Made by a program: the position numbers and the translations under genes | Notes under the pieces: generated by a model | The model's input: the letters and a program-made list of their open reading frames with translations, nothing else | What the model was told of the DNA's origin: nothing | The model's database searches: none | Shown: one piece after another, positions 36,432 through 46,247 of the stretch | How positions within the stretch are numbered: position 1 is the stretch's first letter | Layout of the letters: every line of letters starts with the position of its first letter | Assembly (NCBI RefSeq): GCF_000716445.1 | Contig: NZ_JNWK01000009.1 | Location: 186,001 to 250,000, forward strand | Direction of reading: 5' to 3' | DNA from: Streptomyces wedmorensis | Lineage (GTDB): Bacteria; Actinomycetota; Actinomycetes; Streptomycetales; Streptomycetaceae | Length of the DNA: 64,000 nucleotides

Positions 36432-39235
36432 TCATTCGGTGACACGGACCGCCAGCGCGGGGCGGATGGCGGCCGCGCGGCGCGCCGGCCCGATCGTGGC
36501 CAGGAGCGACGCGGCGAAGGTCGCTGCCGCCAGGACGCAGATGCTGGTCCATTCGACCGGGAACCCTCCTTCGAGGCCCTCGAAGGCGGCGCTGTTGCTG
36601 TACATCAGCCAGGTGGTGAGCACGCCGAGGAGTGAGCCGAGGACGATTCCCTCCACGGCGATGAAGGTGCTCTCCCACAGGAAGGACCGCTGCACGGTCC
36701 GTGCCCGGAAGCCGAGGGCCCGCAGGATGCCGATGGTGCGTCGGCGTTCGCGTACGGCCCGGACCATGACGACGCCGAGGCCGGTGATGCCCACGCCGAG
36801 GCCCAGGGCGAGGAATCCCTGCATGAGGCGGAAGAAGGCGGTGCTGGAGTCGAACTGTTGGCGTATCTCCGACTCGATGGGCGTGGCGACCAGGCTGGAG
36901 GAGAGCTGCTCGCCCTGGAGTTGGGTCGCCAGGGCGTCGGGGGAGGTCCCGGTGCTGGTTCTCACCAGTGCGGAGGCGTTCTGTGCCTGGGCGCCGAAGA
37001 GCTCGCGCGTCGCCTGCTCGCCCATGATCACGGGGTAGGTGGTCGAGCTGGCGCCGGTGCCCGGGTAGAAGACCATCCCGTTGCTCAGCACGCCGGCGAT
37101 GATCTTCTGTTCGCTGCGGCCCGTGCGGGGGTCGGTCAGGGTGAGGGTGTCGCCGGGGTCGTAGTAGTCGCCGGCCGGGCCGCCGGTGCTGCCGAAGAAG
37201 CCGTCGAGGTGCGGAGCCCGGGATCGGTGGCTCGCCCTGTGGCGTTGAGCAGCGGTGTCACGGCGGCGATCCCGGCGGCCGACGGGCCGCCGCGGAGATC
37301 GGAGACGAGTCGGTCGCCGGCGACCTGGGGGTTGTAGTCCAGTCGCAGGGAGTATCCGGCGGTGGCGTCCGCGACGACTCCGTCGACTCCGGCGCGGAGG
37401 ATGCCCGAGATCTCCGTCAGGAGGACGAGGACGAACACGATGAGGGTGTACATCACCAGCGTCGCACCGGTCCTGAATCGCTTGGCCAGCGGGTATGCGA
37501 CGGCGAGCCGTGCCGCCAGGCCGCCCTCCGTCGGGCGCTGGAGGAGTCGCCGTACGGGGCGGAGCAAGGTCTTCTGGTTGTCGCTGACGAGTACCACGGC
37601 GGAGAAGGCGGCCAGGGCGCCCTGGATGACGTACACGGACATCGACGGTGTGTCGAAGATCCGGGGGCGTATGACGGGTGCCAGGAGCGTCCAGACCAGA
37701 ACGGCTCCCGCGACCAGGGTGGTGACCGTGTGACGGGGAAGAACCCGCAGGAGCGCCGGAGTGGCGAAGGCGAGGGCGAGCGCCGGCATGAGGTAGGTGG
37801 CGTCGGGCTGGCTGCGTGCCACGGCCGGGACGGCCGCGAACGCGCACAGGACGGCCAGGGTGCTGGAGACGGCGAGCAGACGGCGGCGCGGTCGCTGACC
37901 GGGCGTCGTCGGGAGGTCGCGGATCGCGGCGATGATGTTGAACCTGCTGATGCGCACGCTGGTGGCCAGGATGGCGGCAAAAGCGATCAGCAGGCCCATG
38001 GCCAGTCCGTTGAGGACGCTGGTGGGGGTCACGGCGAAGGCGATGCGGATGCTGCTGCCCCCGACCGACCAGCCCTGGAAGATCTGCGCGGCCACCACCG
38101 CGACGCCCCAGCCGACGGCGACCCCGATGGCCACGCCCGGCACCGCCGACAGCAACGCGTAGGTCGCCCCTTCGAGGGTGAAGGACCCGACGAGCCGTGA
38201 GCGCTTCATCCCCACGGCCCGCACCATGCCCATCTGGGACTTCCGCTCCTCGCCGAGCATCACGAAGATGTTCACCAGGAGCAGTGCGCCCGCGATGATG
38301 CTGAAACTGCCGATCATGAGGAACAGGGCTCCGAGGGAGTCCCCGGCCTGTCTGGCGTCCCGCAGAACCGTGTGCTTCGGCGTCTCGATCTCCGTCTGCC
38401 CGGCCAGCGGGCCCAGAGCCTGCCGGATGTCGGCGGTCACCCGGTCGGTCAGGGCTTCGCCGCTTTCGACGCCGCCTCGGTTGGAGACGAAGGTGACCGA
38501 GCGCGGTTCCGCACCGGCGGCCCGGGCGGCGGAGTCCAGGGTCCCCGGTGCCAGGAACACGTCGCGGTTCAGCCTGCCGCCCAGGCCCACACCGGCCAGC
38601 CCCTCTTCCGGCACCACACGCTCGATCCGGTACGTCCCCGGAACCCCGAACAGGTACAGCGTGACCGGATCCCCGGCCCCCACGCTCAGGGACCGGGCCA
38701 GCGGCTCGTTGACCACGACCTGGCCGGGCTTCGGGTCCGGTCCGCCGAGACCGGAATCCCCACCCGGTGCGCCGAAGCGTGCCGCCTTGTCGAAGTCCAT
38801 CTGCCAGGCCAGGACGCGTGGCTCGGCGACCGTGCGGCCGTCGGTATGGCTGACCGCCGATGCCTGGGTGGCCTGGGCGTTCAGAACGCCGTCGATGTCG
38901 GGGTCGCCCGCCAGGGCGCCCAGCCGTTCGGTCACGGCGCGGCCGGTCGGCCCCGGGGGTGCGACGACGCGCTCGTCCACCGGCCCGAGAGTGCGGTACG
39001 CCTCCTGCCGTACGGAGAAGTTCAGGGTGTCGCCGACGACCAGGGCCCCGATGACGATGGCCGTGCCGAGCATCGATCCGCCGATCACCAGCGCTGCCTC
39101 CGTGCGCCGACGGGCGATCTGCCGGAAGGCCAGCCGTCGTGACACCGGCTGCCGGACGGCGACCAGCACCAGGCCCGCGAGGGCGAGCGCCAGGGCGGTG
39201 AGCAGGGGGATGAGGAGGTTCGGGTACATGCTCAA
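36432..39235 (-). pseudogene. FtsX-type ABC transporter permease, single frameshift
   Basis: Two overlapping frames together form one permease of about 934 residues with the MacB/FtsX layout. The N-terminal piece 39235-37136 starts MSMYPNLLIPLLTALALALA and includes SLGALFLMIGSFSIIAGALL. The C-terminal piece, ending at 36432, includes GDYYDPGDTLTLTDP, GVGITGLGVVMVRAVRERRR and LLATIGPARRAAAIRPALAV. The frame changes near 37205, between GRATDPG and RAPHLDGFFGS, in a C/G-rich run (CCCGGGCTCC). One base has been gained or lost, either a true mutation or a sequencing error. The ATG overlaps the stop of the ATPase gene by four bases. Confidence 0.8.
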
Positions 39236-39978
39236 CCCAAGGGGACGTCGGGGCTCGGGGCTCGGGCCGTGGCGGTCTGGCGGACGTCGTCGACCAGCTG
39301 TCCGTCATGCATCCGGATCAGTCGGGGGACGCGGGCGCCGATGGCACTGTCGTGGGTGACCAGGACGATCGTCTGGCCCTCGTCCCTGTTGAGCTCGCAC
39401 AGCAGGTCCATGACCTGGTCGGCCATCGCACTGTCGAGGTTGCCCGTCGGTTCGTCCGCCCACACGATCGCCGGGCGTCCCGCCAGGGCGCGGGCGATGG
39501 TCACCCGCTGCTGCTCACCCCCGGACAACTCGCTCGGCCGGTGCTCGACCCGGTGGCCCAGGTCCACCCGGTCGAGCATGTCCAGCGCCCTGCGGCGTGC
39601 CTCATGCGGCCGGGTGCCCACGAGCAGGAGGGGCAGCTCGACGTTCTCCACCGCGGAGAAGACCGGGATGAGGTTGAACGCCTGGAAGACGAAGCCCATG
39701 GTGTGGGCCCGGTGCTCCGTGCGTGCCGCGTCCGACATCGCGAACAGATCGTGGCCGTCGACCTCCACCCGGCCGCCGTCGATGTCGTCGAGCCCCGACA
39801 GACAGTTCAACAGCGTGGTCTTACCGGAACCGGACGGTCCCATGACCCCCACCATCTCCCCGTGACGTACGAGGAGATCCAGGTCGAGCAGGGCGGTGAC
39901 CTCGACGGAGCCCGTCCGGTAGATCTTGCGTACTCCGGAGGCGACGAGGAGCGCCCGGTCGGTGTTCATGCTGTCCAT
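39232..39978 (-). CDS. ABC transporter ATP-binding protein (MacB/LolD type)
   Basis: 248 residues from ATG 39978 (GGAGG site). Walker A GPSGSGKTTLL near residue 48, Q-loop FVFQAFNLIPVFSAVEN, signature LSGGEQQRVTIARAL, Walker B AIVWADEPTGNLD and the H-loop His in LVTHDSA are all intact. This ATPase class powers FtsX-like permeases that extract or export peptides and lipids. It is coupled to the downstream permease, which is frameshifted; if that is real, the exporter is dead despite an intact ATPase. Confidence 0.95.
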   Translation of the reverse strand: MDSMNTDRALLVASGVRKIYRTGSVEVTALLDLDLLVRHGEMVGVMGPSGSGKTTLLNCLSGLDDIDGGRVEVDGHDLFAMSDAARTEHRAHTMGFVFQAFNLIPVFSAVENVELPLLLVGTRPHEARRRALDMLDRVDLGHRVEHRPSELSGGEQQRVTIARALAGRPAIVWADEPTGNLDSAMADQVMDLLCELNRDEGQTIVLVTHDSAIGARVPRLIRMHDGQLVDDVRQTATARAPSPDVPLG

Positions 39979-40027
39979 ACCAGCCTCCGGAAGGAACGCG
40001 GGGCTACGGCCACCCTGGCCCCGAGGA

Positions 40028-40045
40028 GGGGCCGAAAGGCCCAAT
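40028..40045. promoter_or_regulatory. Stress-operator-like site GGGGCCGAAAGGCCCAAT
   Basis: About 50 bases upstream of the ABC ATPase start. It matches the motif found in the divergent stress promoters (GGGRCCGNNCGGCCC) except for one central base. Confidence 0.45.
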
Positions 40046-40090
40046 CGCCGGGGTACCGAGAGGCTCGTACGGCCTGCCTCGCCGCCGCGG

Positions 40091-41305
40091 TCAGACGTCC
40101 GCGGTCGCCCGGGCGCGCCGCCGGACGGCGGTGGCGGCCAGGGTTCCGGCGCCCGTCGCGGTGACGGCGAGGAGGACGAACCCCCACGTGTAGTCGTGCG
40201 CGACGCTGTCGACCGCTCCCATCACGAGGGGTGGGAAGAAGCCTCCGAGACCCCCCGCCGCCCCGACCACTCCCGTGACCGAGCCGACCCGCTCCGCCGG
40301 AACCAGACGTGCCACGAGCGCGAAGACCGCCCCGGACCCGGCGCCCAAGCCGGCGGCCATGCCGAAGAAGGCCGCCGTTCCCACGGGGACCAGTTCCGCC
40401 TCGAACGCCGCGACCAGGGCACACACCGCCACGAGCCCGTACGAGACCGTCAGCACGGGTACGGGGTGGATACGGTCCGACAGCCAGCCCCCCAACGGCC
40501 GCATCGCCACGGCGAGGACGACGAATCCCGCGGTCCGCAGTGCCGCGTCGGAGCGCCCCAGTTCGTAGGCCCTGGTGAGGTAGGTCGGCAGGTAGACGCT
40601 GAACGCGACGAATCCGCCGAAGGAGACGGCGTACAGGAACGCCAGCTGCCAGGTGGCCGGTGTACGCATGGCCAGTGCCGTACGCGAGGACAGCGACCCC
40701 GACGCCGTCGCGCGCCCTGGCCTGTCGCGGAGCAGGAACCAGGCCAGCCCGGCGTACACGGCGAGGAGGGCGGCCACGAGATCGAAGGGGAAGGCACGTC
40801 CGACGGCGTCGGCGAGCTGGACGGTGGTGAACGCCGACAGGGCCGTACCGCCGGTGCCGATCCCGAAGATCCCGAGGGCGACGCCCCGCCGTGCGGGTGG
40901 GTACCAGGCGTTGACGAACGGCACTCCGACGGCGAAGGCCGTTCCCCCCAGCCCGAGGAGGAAGCCGCCCGCGAGCACCTCGGCCAATGAGTCGGCCAGG
41001 TGACCCAGGTAGAGCACGGGGAGGATCGTCAGGGCCGCGACGAGGGGGAAGACCCGGCGCGCACCCCAGCGATCCGTCAGCGCCCCCGCCGGGATCCGGC
41101 CGAGCGCGCCGACCACCACGGGCACGGCGACCACCAGTGACTGCTCGAAGGAACTGAGGCCCAGGTCGTCCCGCAGCCGTGGGCCGAGCGGGCCCAACAG
41201 CGCCCATGCCCAGAAACAGAGGGTGAACCCGACGGTGGCGAGGAACAGCATCTGCCACGGTCGCGGCGCATCCACGACGGGCGGGATCCCCGAGTTCCGG
41301 ACCAT
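40091..41305 (-). CDS. Major facilitator, NarK nitrate/nitrite transporter-like
   Basis: 404 residues, 12 TM helices. It begins WQMLFLATVGFTLCFWAWALL and has GRIPAGALTDRWGARRVFP in the first loop (MFS motif A). FVNAWYPPARRGVALGIFGI and GTGGTALSAFTTVQLADA are NarK signature regions. A GGGAGG site precedes the ATG. It is divergent from the formate dehydrogenase genes across a region with a strong operator-like palindrome, so joint regulation is likely. The real substrate could be nitrate, nitrite or formate; no nitrate reductase is in the window. Confidence 0.88.
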   Translation of the reverse strand: MVRNSGIPPVVDAPRPWQMLFLATVGFTLCFWAWALLGPLGPRLRDDLGLSSFEQSLVVAVPVVVGALGRIPAGALTDRWGARRVFPLVAALTILPVLYLGHLADSLAEVLAGGFLLGLGGTAFAVGVPFVNAWYPPARRGVALGIFGIGTGGTALSAFTTVQLADAVGRAFPFDLVAALLAVYAGLAWFLLRDRPGRATASGSLSSRTALAMRTPATWQLAFLYAVSFGGFVAFSVYLPTYLTRAYELGRSDAALRTAGFVVLAVAMRPLGGWLSDRIHPVPVLTVSYGLVAVCALVAAFEAELVPVGTAAFFGMAAGLGAGSGAVFALVARLVPAERVGSVTGVVGAAGGLGGFFPPLVMGAVDSVAHDYTWGFVLLAVTATGAGTLAATAVRRRARATADV

Positions 41306-41538
41306 GGCGGCCTCCCGGCGGTGATCCTCATGGGCGGCGTGAGCCCTGCTGTCCCCCCACGCTCCGGCCTTCGGGCTCCCGGTGTCAGGGGCCGCTCTGT
41401 TCCCTTCCGTGCCCGTACGGCCCCCTGCCAGGGACCGGACGGCCCTGTGCTGTGCCTCCTGGGGCGACGCACGGTGGTGGCGGACAGGCCGGAGGCAGGG
41501 GTGTCCGGTCCCTGCCGGCCCGGCCGTCGGGAGTGTGA
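41306..41538. promoter_or_regulatory. Divergent promoter region of NarK-like and formate dehydrogenase genes
   Basis: It contains GGGACCGGACGGCCCTGT at 41432-41449, 90 bases before the SHOCT gene. This matches 15 of 18 positions of the site at 55349. A weaker GGGGCCGCTCTGTTCCC lies at 41388-41404. No gene otherwise. Confidence 0.55.
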
Positions 41539-41802
41539 GTGGCGATGATGTTCTGGTACGGCGACGGCATGAGCGGATGGGGCTGGTTCGCCATGTCAGC
41601 CGGGATGGTGCTGTTCTGGGGCCTGCTCATCATTGTCGCGGTGATGCTCTTGCGTACCCTGGGCCGTCCTGCGGAACGGCCGTCGGGCTCTCGGCCTGCC
41701 ACGTCGGCCGAGCAGATCCTGGGCGAGCGACTGGCGCGTGGTGAGATCGACGAGGAGGAGTACCGTCGGCGCCTGACCGCCCTGCGCAGCGCGGAACCGT
41801 GA
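41539..41802 (+). CDS. Small membrane protein with SHOCT domain
   Basis: 87 residues starting at GTG 41539 (ATG alternatives at 41545 and 41548). One TM helix (FAMSAGMVLFWGLLIIVAVM, residues 17-37) precedes a C-terminal SHOCT motif, AEQILGERLARGEIDEEEYR. SHOCT tails mediate oligomerisation. Its end overlaps the GTG of the next gene by four bases, so it is translated with the formate dehydrogenase subunits and may help anchor the enzyme to the membrane. Confidence 0.85.
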   Translation: MAMMFWYGDGMSGWGWFAMSAGMVLFWGLLIIVAVMLLRTLGRPAERPSGSRPATSAEQILGERLARGEIDEEEYRRRLTALRSAEP

Positions 41803-43547
41803 ACCCCGTGACAGGTCGGGATGCGAGCGGGGGCGTGGCCGGTCACTCTGGGATCATGGCTGGTCGGATACCCGGGGAGCCGGGCGGACGCATGGACGCG
41901 CTCCGTGGGCTGACCGCACGGCACGGAGGGCGTGGCGGGCTGTTGCCGGCCGCGCTGGAGCGCGCCAGGTCGGGTACCGCAGACGGTCCCGGGGCGTGGG
42001 CGCCCCAGGTCGCGGAGGCAGCCGGACTGCCGGCCGCCGCGGGGCTCGGCCCCGCCACCTTCTTCGCCGATCTCGCCGCCCCACGCGGTGAGCGGCACGT
42101 GCGGGTGTGCACCGCGACGGCGTGCTTCGCGGCGCGGGGCGGGGAGCATCTGGCGGAGGTGGAACGCGCTCTGGGAGTGACGGCGGGCACCGTCGACGAG
42201 TCGGGTTCGACCTCGCTGCAGACCGTGCACTGCCTGGGCTACTGCTACGCGGGCCCCGCGGCCCTCGACGGCACCCTGCCCCGCGCGGGCCCGGACCTGG
42301 CCGACCAACTCGGCGGGCGGGCGGAGCCACGCGCGCCGGGCATCCCCGCGGCCGACACCACCGGGGCGCCCGTCCTGCTGGCCGGGATCGTGCGAGGGCA
42401 CTCCGCCTGGGACGTGTGGCGCGAGGCGGTGGCCGGGCTGAGGCCCGAGGACGTACGGGAGGAGACCGCCGTCTCAGGACTGCGCGGGCGAGGCGGCGCC
42501 GGATTCCCGGTGGCCGACAAGTGGGCCGCGGCGGCGGGAAAGCCGGACACCGTCGTCGTCGCCAACGGGGACGAGGGCGACCCCGGCTCGTACGCCGACC
42601 GGCTGCTCATGGAGGAGGACCCCGAGCGCGTCCTCACGGGACTGGCCCTGGCCTGCTTCGCCTGCGGTGCCCGGCGCGGGATCGTCCTGGTGCGCTCCGA
42701 GTACCCGAAGGCCATGGCCCGGCTGCGGCGGGAGGTGGAGCGCGCCATGTCGGCGGGAGACCTGTCACCCTCGGCTGAGGATGCCGGCCTGCGGCCGTTC
42801 GTCGAGGTCGTCGAAGGAGCCGGGTCCTATGTCGCCGGCGAGGAGACCGCTCTCATCGCCCGCCTCGAAGGCGCTCGCGGCTGTGCTCGCCCTCGGCCCC
42901 CCTATCCCACGGACCACGGCCTGTGGGACGCGCCGACGGTGGTCAACAACGTGGAGACGCTGGCGGCCGTGCCCTGGATCGTCGCCCACGGCGGAGCGTC
43001 CTACGCCCGGCGTGGGGTACCGGACGAGACCGGCACCAAACTGGTGTGTCTGTCCGAACGCTTCGCCCGGCCCGGGGCCTGCGAGGTCGAGCTCGGCACA
43101 CCTGTGGGCGAGATCGTCACCCGGTTCGGCGGCGGCCTCAAGGACGGCCGCGAGCTCGTCGCCCTTCAGATCGGAGGGCCCCTCGGCGGCTTCCTCTCCG
43201 GGGCCGCGCTCGACGTCCCGCTCACCGCGGCAGCACTCGCCGAGCATGGTGCCGCCCTCGGGCACGCCGGCATGGTCGCCTTCGACGCCGGCACCGACCC
43301 GTACGAACTCCTGCGACACGTCTGGGAGTTCGCCGCCGATGAGAGCTGTGGGGCCTGTTCGCCCTGCCGGGTCGGCACACGGAGAGGCCTCGAACTGGCG
43401 CGGGACGACGGGCCGGGGGAGTCCTACGAACGGCTGGCACGGCTGATGGGCGAGGCGAGTCTCTGCGCGTTCGGCCGGCGTGTTCCCGCCGCCGTCCGCA
43501 GCCTGGCCCGCGCCTACGGGCCGGCCCTGGAAGGATGGGACCGATGA
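41799..43547 (+). CDS. NAD-dependent formate dehydrogenase beta subunit (NuoE-NuoF fusion, FdsB-like)
   Basis: Diaphorase subunit passing electrons to NAD+. Up to 582 residues; a start at 41857 or 41893 would shorten the Gly-rich N-terminus. Residues 100-170 form a NuoE-like [2Fe-2S] domain (VCTATACFAARG and HCLGYCYAGP). The NuoF part follows, with the FMN/NADH loop GLRGRGGAGFPVADKW, GDEGDPGSYADR and the [4Fe-4S] cluster ESCGACSPCRVGTRRG plus a later Cys (ASLCAFG). All redox ligands are present. The following gene overlaps by four bases. Confidence 0.9.
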   Translation: MNPVTGRDASGGVAGHSGIMAGRIPGEPGGRMDALRGLTARHGGRGGLLPAALERARSGTADGPGAWAPQVAEAAGLPAAAGLGPATFFADLAAPRGERHVRVCTATACFAARGGEHLAEVERALGVTAGTVDESGSTSLQTVHCLGYCYAGPAALDGTLPRAGPDLADQLGGRAEPRAPGIPAADTTGAPVLLAGIVRGHSAWDVWREAVAGLRPEDVREETAVSGLRGRGGAGFPVADKWAAAAGKPDTVVVANGDEGDPGSYADRLLMEEDPERVLTGLALACFACGARRGIVLVRSEYPKAMARLRREVERAMSAGDLSPSAEDAGLRPFVEVVEGAGSYVAGEETALIARLEGARGCARPRPPYPTDHGLWDAPTVVNNVETLAAVPWIVAHGGASYARRGVPDETGTKLVCLSERFARPGACEVELGTPVGEIVTRFGGGLKDGRELVALQIGGPLGGFLSGAALDVPLTAAALAEHGAALGHAGMVAFDAGTDPYELLRHVWEFAADESCGACSPCRVGTRRGLELARDDGPGESYERLARLMGEASLCAFGRRVPAAVRSLARAYGPALEGWDR

Positions 43548-46237
43548 CACGGCTCCAGGTCGACGGCATGCCGGTCGAACTGCCCGCCGGGGCCTCGCTG
43601 CTCGACGCGGTACAGGCCGCCGGAGCCGCACTGCCCGCCCTCTGCCACGACGACCGCCTCCGGCCGGCCGGCTCGTGCCGGACCTGCCTGGTCCGCGCCG
43701 ACGGGCGGACCGTCGCCGCCTGCGTCACACCCGCGACGCCGGGCCTCACCGTCGACACCGCCGAGGAGGGCGTGCGGAACCTGCGCCGGGACGCGGTCGC
43801 CCTGATCGCCTCGGCACTCCCATCGCATGCGCTCGCCGACAGCGCGCACAGCGAACTCGCCGAGGCATGCCGGGCCCTGGGGATCCCGCCCCACACCGCG
43901 GCCGCCGAAGTCACGCGCGGGCGGGACGAGAGCCACCCCTACGTCCAACTCGACCGCGACCTGTGCATCGCGTGCGGGCGCTGCGTCCGCATGTGCTCCG
44001 ACGTCCAGGGCACCTTCGCACTCACCCTCACCGGGCGCGGTGCCGACACGGTCGTCGCCCCGGGTACCGGCGGCCCCTGGGCCGCATCGGACTGCGTGTC
44101 CTGCGGCGGCTGCGTCGACACATGCCCCACCGGGGCGATCACGCAGCCCGGACCCGGCCAGGGCCTCACCACGCGGCAGAACCCCGAGGGCCGCGTACGG
44201 ACCACATGCGGCTACTGCGGAGTCGGCTGCACCCTCGACGTCGTCGTCCGCGAGAACCGTGTCGCCGCTGCGCTCCCCGCCCGGGACGGGCCCGTCAACC
44301 GTGGCCACGCCTGCGTCAAGGGCCGCTTCGCGTACGGATACCTCGGCTCCGCCGAACGCCTCACCGAACCCCTGATCCGCGAGGGCGGCGAACTACGACC
44401 GGCGACCTGGGACGAGGCGCTGAGCCGGATCGCCGACGGCCTGCGCGCGGCCGTCCTCGACGGCGGACCCGACGCGGTCGCCGCGATCTCCTCCGCCCGT
44501 GCCACCAACGAGGAGAACTACCTCGTCCAGAAGCTCCTGCGGACCGTCATCGGCACCAACAACGTCGACAACTGCTCCCGTCTCTGCCACGCCCCCTCCG
44601 CAGCGGGACTCACCGCCTCCTTCGGACGCGCCGGCGGCACCGACCCCTTCGACGACGTCGAGACCGCCGACTGCCTCATGGTCGTCGGCGCCAACCCCGT
44701 CGAAGCCCACCCCGTCGTCGGCGCCCGCCTCCTCCAGCGGGCACTCGCAGGAACCTCCCTCATCGTGGCCGACCCCCGTGCCGTGGGCCTCGCGCGCCAT
44801 GCCGACGTGCACCTTCGTCCGCGCCCCGGTACGAACGTCGCCCTCTTCCACGGCCTCGCCCACGTCCTCGTCGACGAAGGCATGACCGACCCGGACTTCC
44901 TCCGCGACCGCGCCACCGGACTGGACGAACTCACCGACCTGCTGGCCGGCCATCCGCCCGAACGGGTCGCCGGAATCACCGGCGTCCCGGCCGACGACAT
45001 CAGGAAGGCCGCACGACTCTACGGCCGCGCCGAACGCCCGGCCGTCCTGTACGGGCTCGGCGTCACCGAGCACCTGCACGGCACCGACGGCGTACGCACC
45101 CTGGCGAACCTCCCCATCCTGCGCGGCGCCGTCGGCGGCACCGGCCGCGGCTTCGGCATCAGCCCCCTGCGCGGCCAGAACAACGTGCAAGGCGCCTCCG
45201 ACATGGGAGCCCTGCCCGACCTGCTCCCCGGCTACGGCCGCGTCACCGACCCGGAGGCCCGCGCCCGGGCCGAGGCGGTGTGGGGCCGACCGGTCCCACC
45301 GACACCAGGGCTGCGCATCCCCGAGATGTTCGCGGCGGCTCGGGAGGGCCGCCTGCGGGCGCTGTGGATCATCGGCGAGGACGTTTGCGCCACCGACCCC
45401 GACAGCCGGCGCGTGGCCGAGGCCCTCGACGCCTGCCCGCTCGTCGTGGTCAACGAGCTCTTCCTCGGCGAGACCGCCCACCACGCCGACGTCGTCCTGC
45501 CCGTGGCCTCCTGGCTGGAGAAGGACGGGACCTTCGTCAACTTCGACCGCCGCTTCCAGCGCGTACGGCAGGCAGTGACTCCGCCGGGCACCGCACGCTC
45601 CGACTTCGAGGTCGTACACGCCGTCGCCGATGCCCTCGGTGCCGACCTGGGCTGCCCCACCCCAGCCGCGGCTCTCGTCGAGTGCGGACGTGTGACACCT
45701 CTCTTCGCGGGTCTCTCGCACGAGCGGCTCGACCGGGAGGGGGCCGTGCCCTGGCCTTGCCCCGAGCCGGACCGGCCGGGCGAACGAACCCTGTACACAG
45801 AGGAGTTCGCCACTCCGGACGGGCGCGCCCACCTGTCGGCGGCCCCCTACCTGCCACCCGGCGAAGAACCCGACCAGGATTTTCCGCTGGTGCTCGTCAC
45901 CGGGCGCCGATGGGCCCACTACAACTCCGGGAGCATGACCCGGCACGGCGGCAACCTCCTCCTCGACGCCCACGAGCGCCTGGACCTGCACCCGGAGGAC
46001 GCCGCCCGGTTCGGGGTCCGTGACGGCACCCCGGTCACCGTCGAGAGCCGTCACGGGCAGGCACGGCTCATCGCCCGCGTCGGTACCGAACTCGCCCCCG
46101 GGCAGGTCTTCTGCGCGTTCCACTTCCCGGCCAGTGGCGTCAACTCCCTGACCTCGGAGCACACCGACACCGTCACGTCGTGTCCGGAGTACAAGGTCAC
46201 GGCGGTCCGGCTGCGTCCGACGGCCTCCGACGCCTGA
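43544..46237 (+). CDS. Formate dehydrogenase alpha subunit, molybdopterin enzyme
   Basis: 897 residues from the ATG at 43544, which overlaps the upstream TGA. In order: an N-terminal plant-type [2Fe-2S] domain (CHDDRLRPAGSCRTC), a His/Cys cluster region, two [4Fe-4S] sets (CIACGRCVRMC and CVSCGGCVDTCPTG), then the molybdopterin domain with a further cluster CGYCGVGC. The active-site metal ligand is Cys348 in NCSRLCHAP, next to the catalytic His, so this is the Cys rather than the Sec form. Molybdopterin-binding RRWAHYNSG lies near the C-terminus. It would oxidise formate to CO2 with NAD+ via FdsB. An FdsC/FdhD-type sulfur-transfer chaperone is not encoded nearby. Confidence 0.93.
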   Translation: MTRLQVDGMPVELPAGASLLDAVQAAGAALPALCHDDRLRPAGSCRTCLVRADGRTVAACVTPATPGLTVDTAEEGVRNLRRDAVALIASALPSHALADSAHSELAEACRALGIPPHTAAAEVTRGRDESHPYVQLDRDLCIACGRCVRMCSDVQGTFALTLTGRGADTVVAPGTGGPWAASDCVSCGGCVDTCPTGAITQPGPGQGLTTRQNPEGRVRTTCGYCGVGCTLDVVVRENRVAAALPARDGPVNRGHACVKGRFAYGYLGSAERLTEPLIREGGELRPATWDEALSRIADGLRAAVLDGGPDAVAAISSARATNEENYLVQKLLRTVIGTNNVDNCSRLCHAPSAAGLTASFGRAGGTDPFDDVETADCLMVVGANPVEAHPVVGARLLQRALAGTSLIVADPRAVGLARHADVHLRPRPGTNVALFHGLAHVLVDEGMTDPDFLRDRATGLDELTDLLAGHPPERVAGITGVPADDIRKAARLYGRAERPAVLYGLGVTEHLHGTDGVRTLANLPILRGAVGGTGRGFGISPLRGQNNVQGASDMGALPDLLPGYGRVTDPEARARAEAVWGRPVPPTPGLRIPEMFAAAREGRLRALWIIGEDVCATDPDSRRVAEALDACPLVVVNELFLGETAHHADVVLPVASWLEKDGTFVNFDRRFQRVRQAVTPPGTARSDFEVVHAVADALGADLGCPTPAAALVECGRVTPLFAGLSHERLDREGAVPWPCPEPDRPGERTLYTEEFATPDGRAHLSAAPYLPPGEEPDQDFPLVLVTGRRWAHYNSGSMTRHGGNLLLDAHERLDLHPEDAARFGVRDGTPVTVESRHGQARLIARVGTELAPGQVFCAFHFPASGVNSLTSEHTDTVTSCPEYKVTAVRLRPTASDA

Positions 46238-46247
46238 CCGGCACCGA

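Noticed and set aside
37200..37220. Programmed ribosomal frameshift as the explanation for the split permease
   Set aside because: No slippery heptamer with a clear downstream stem was found and FtsX-type permeases are not known to use one; mutation or base-call error is simpler.
43480..46023. 847-codon Arg/Pro-rich plus-strand frame in the formate dehydrogenase alpha region
   Set aside because: Shifted-frame shadow; the true frame carries all Fe-S and molybdopterin motifs.
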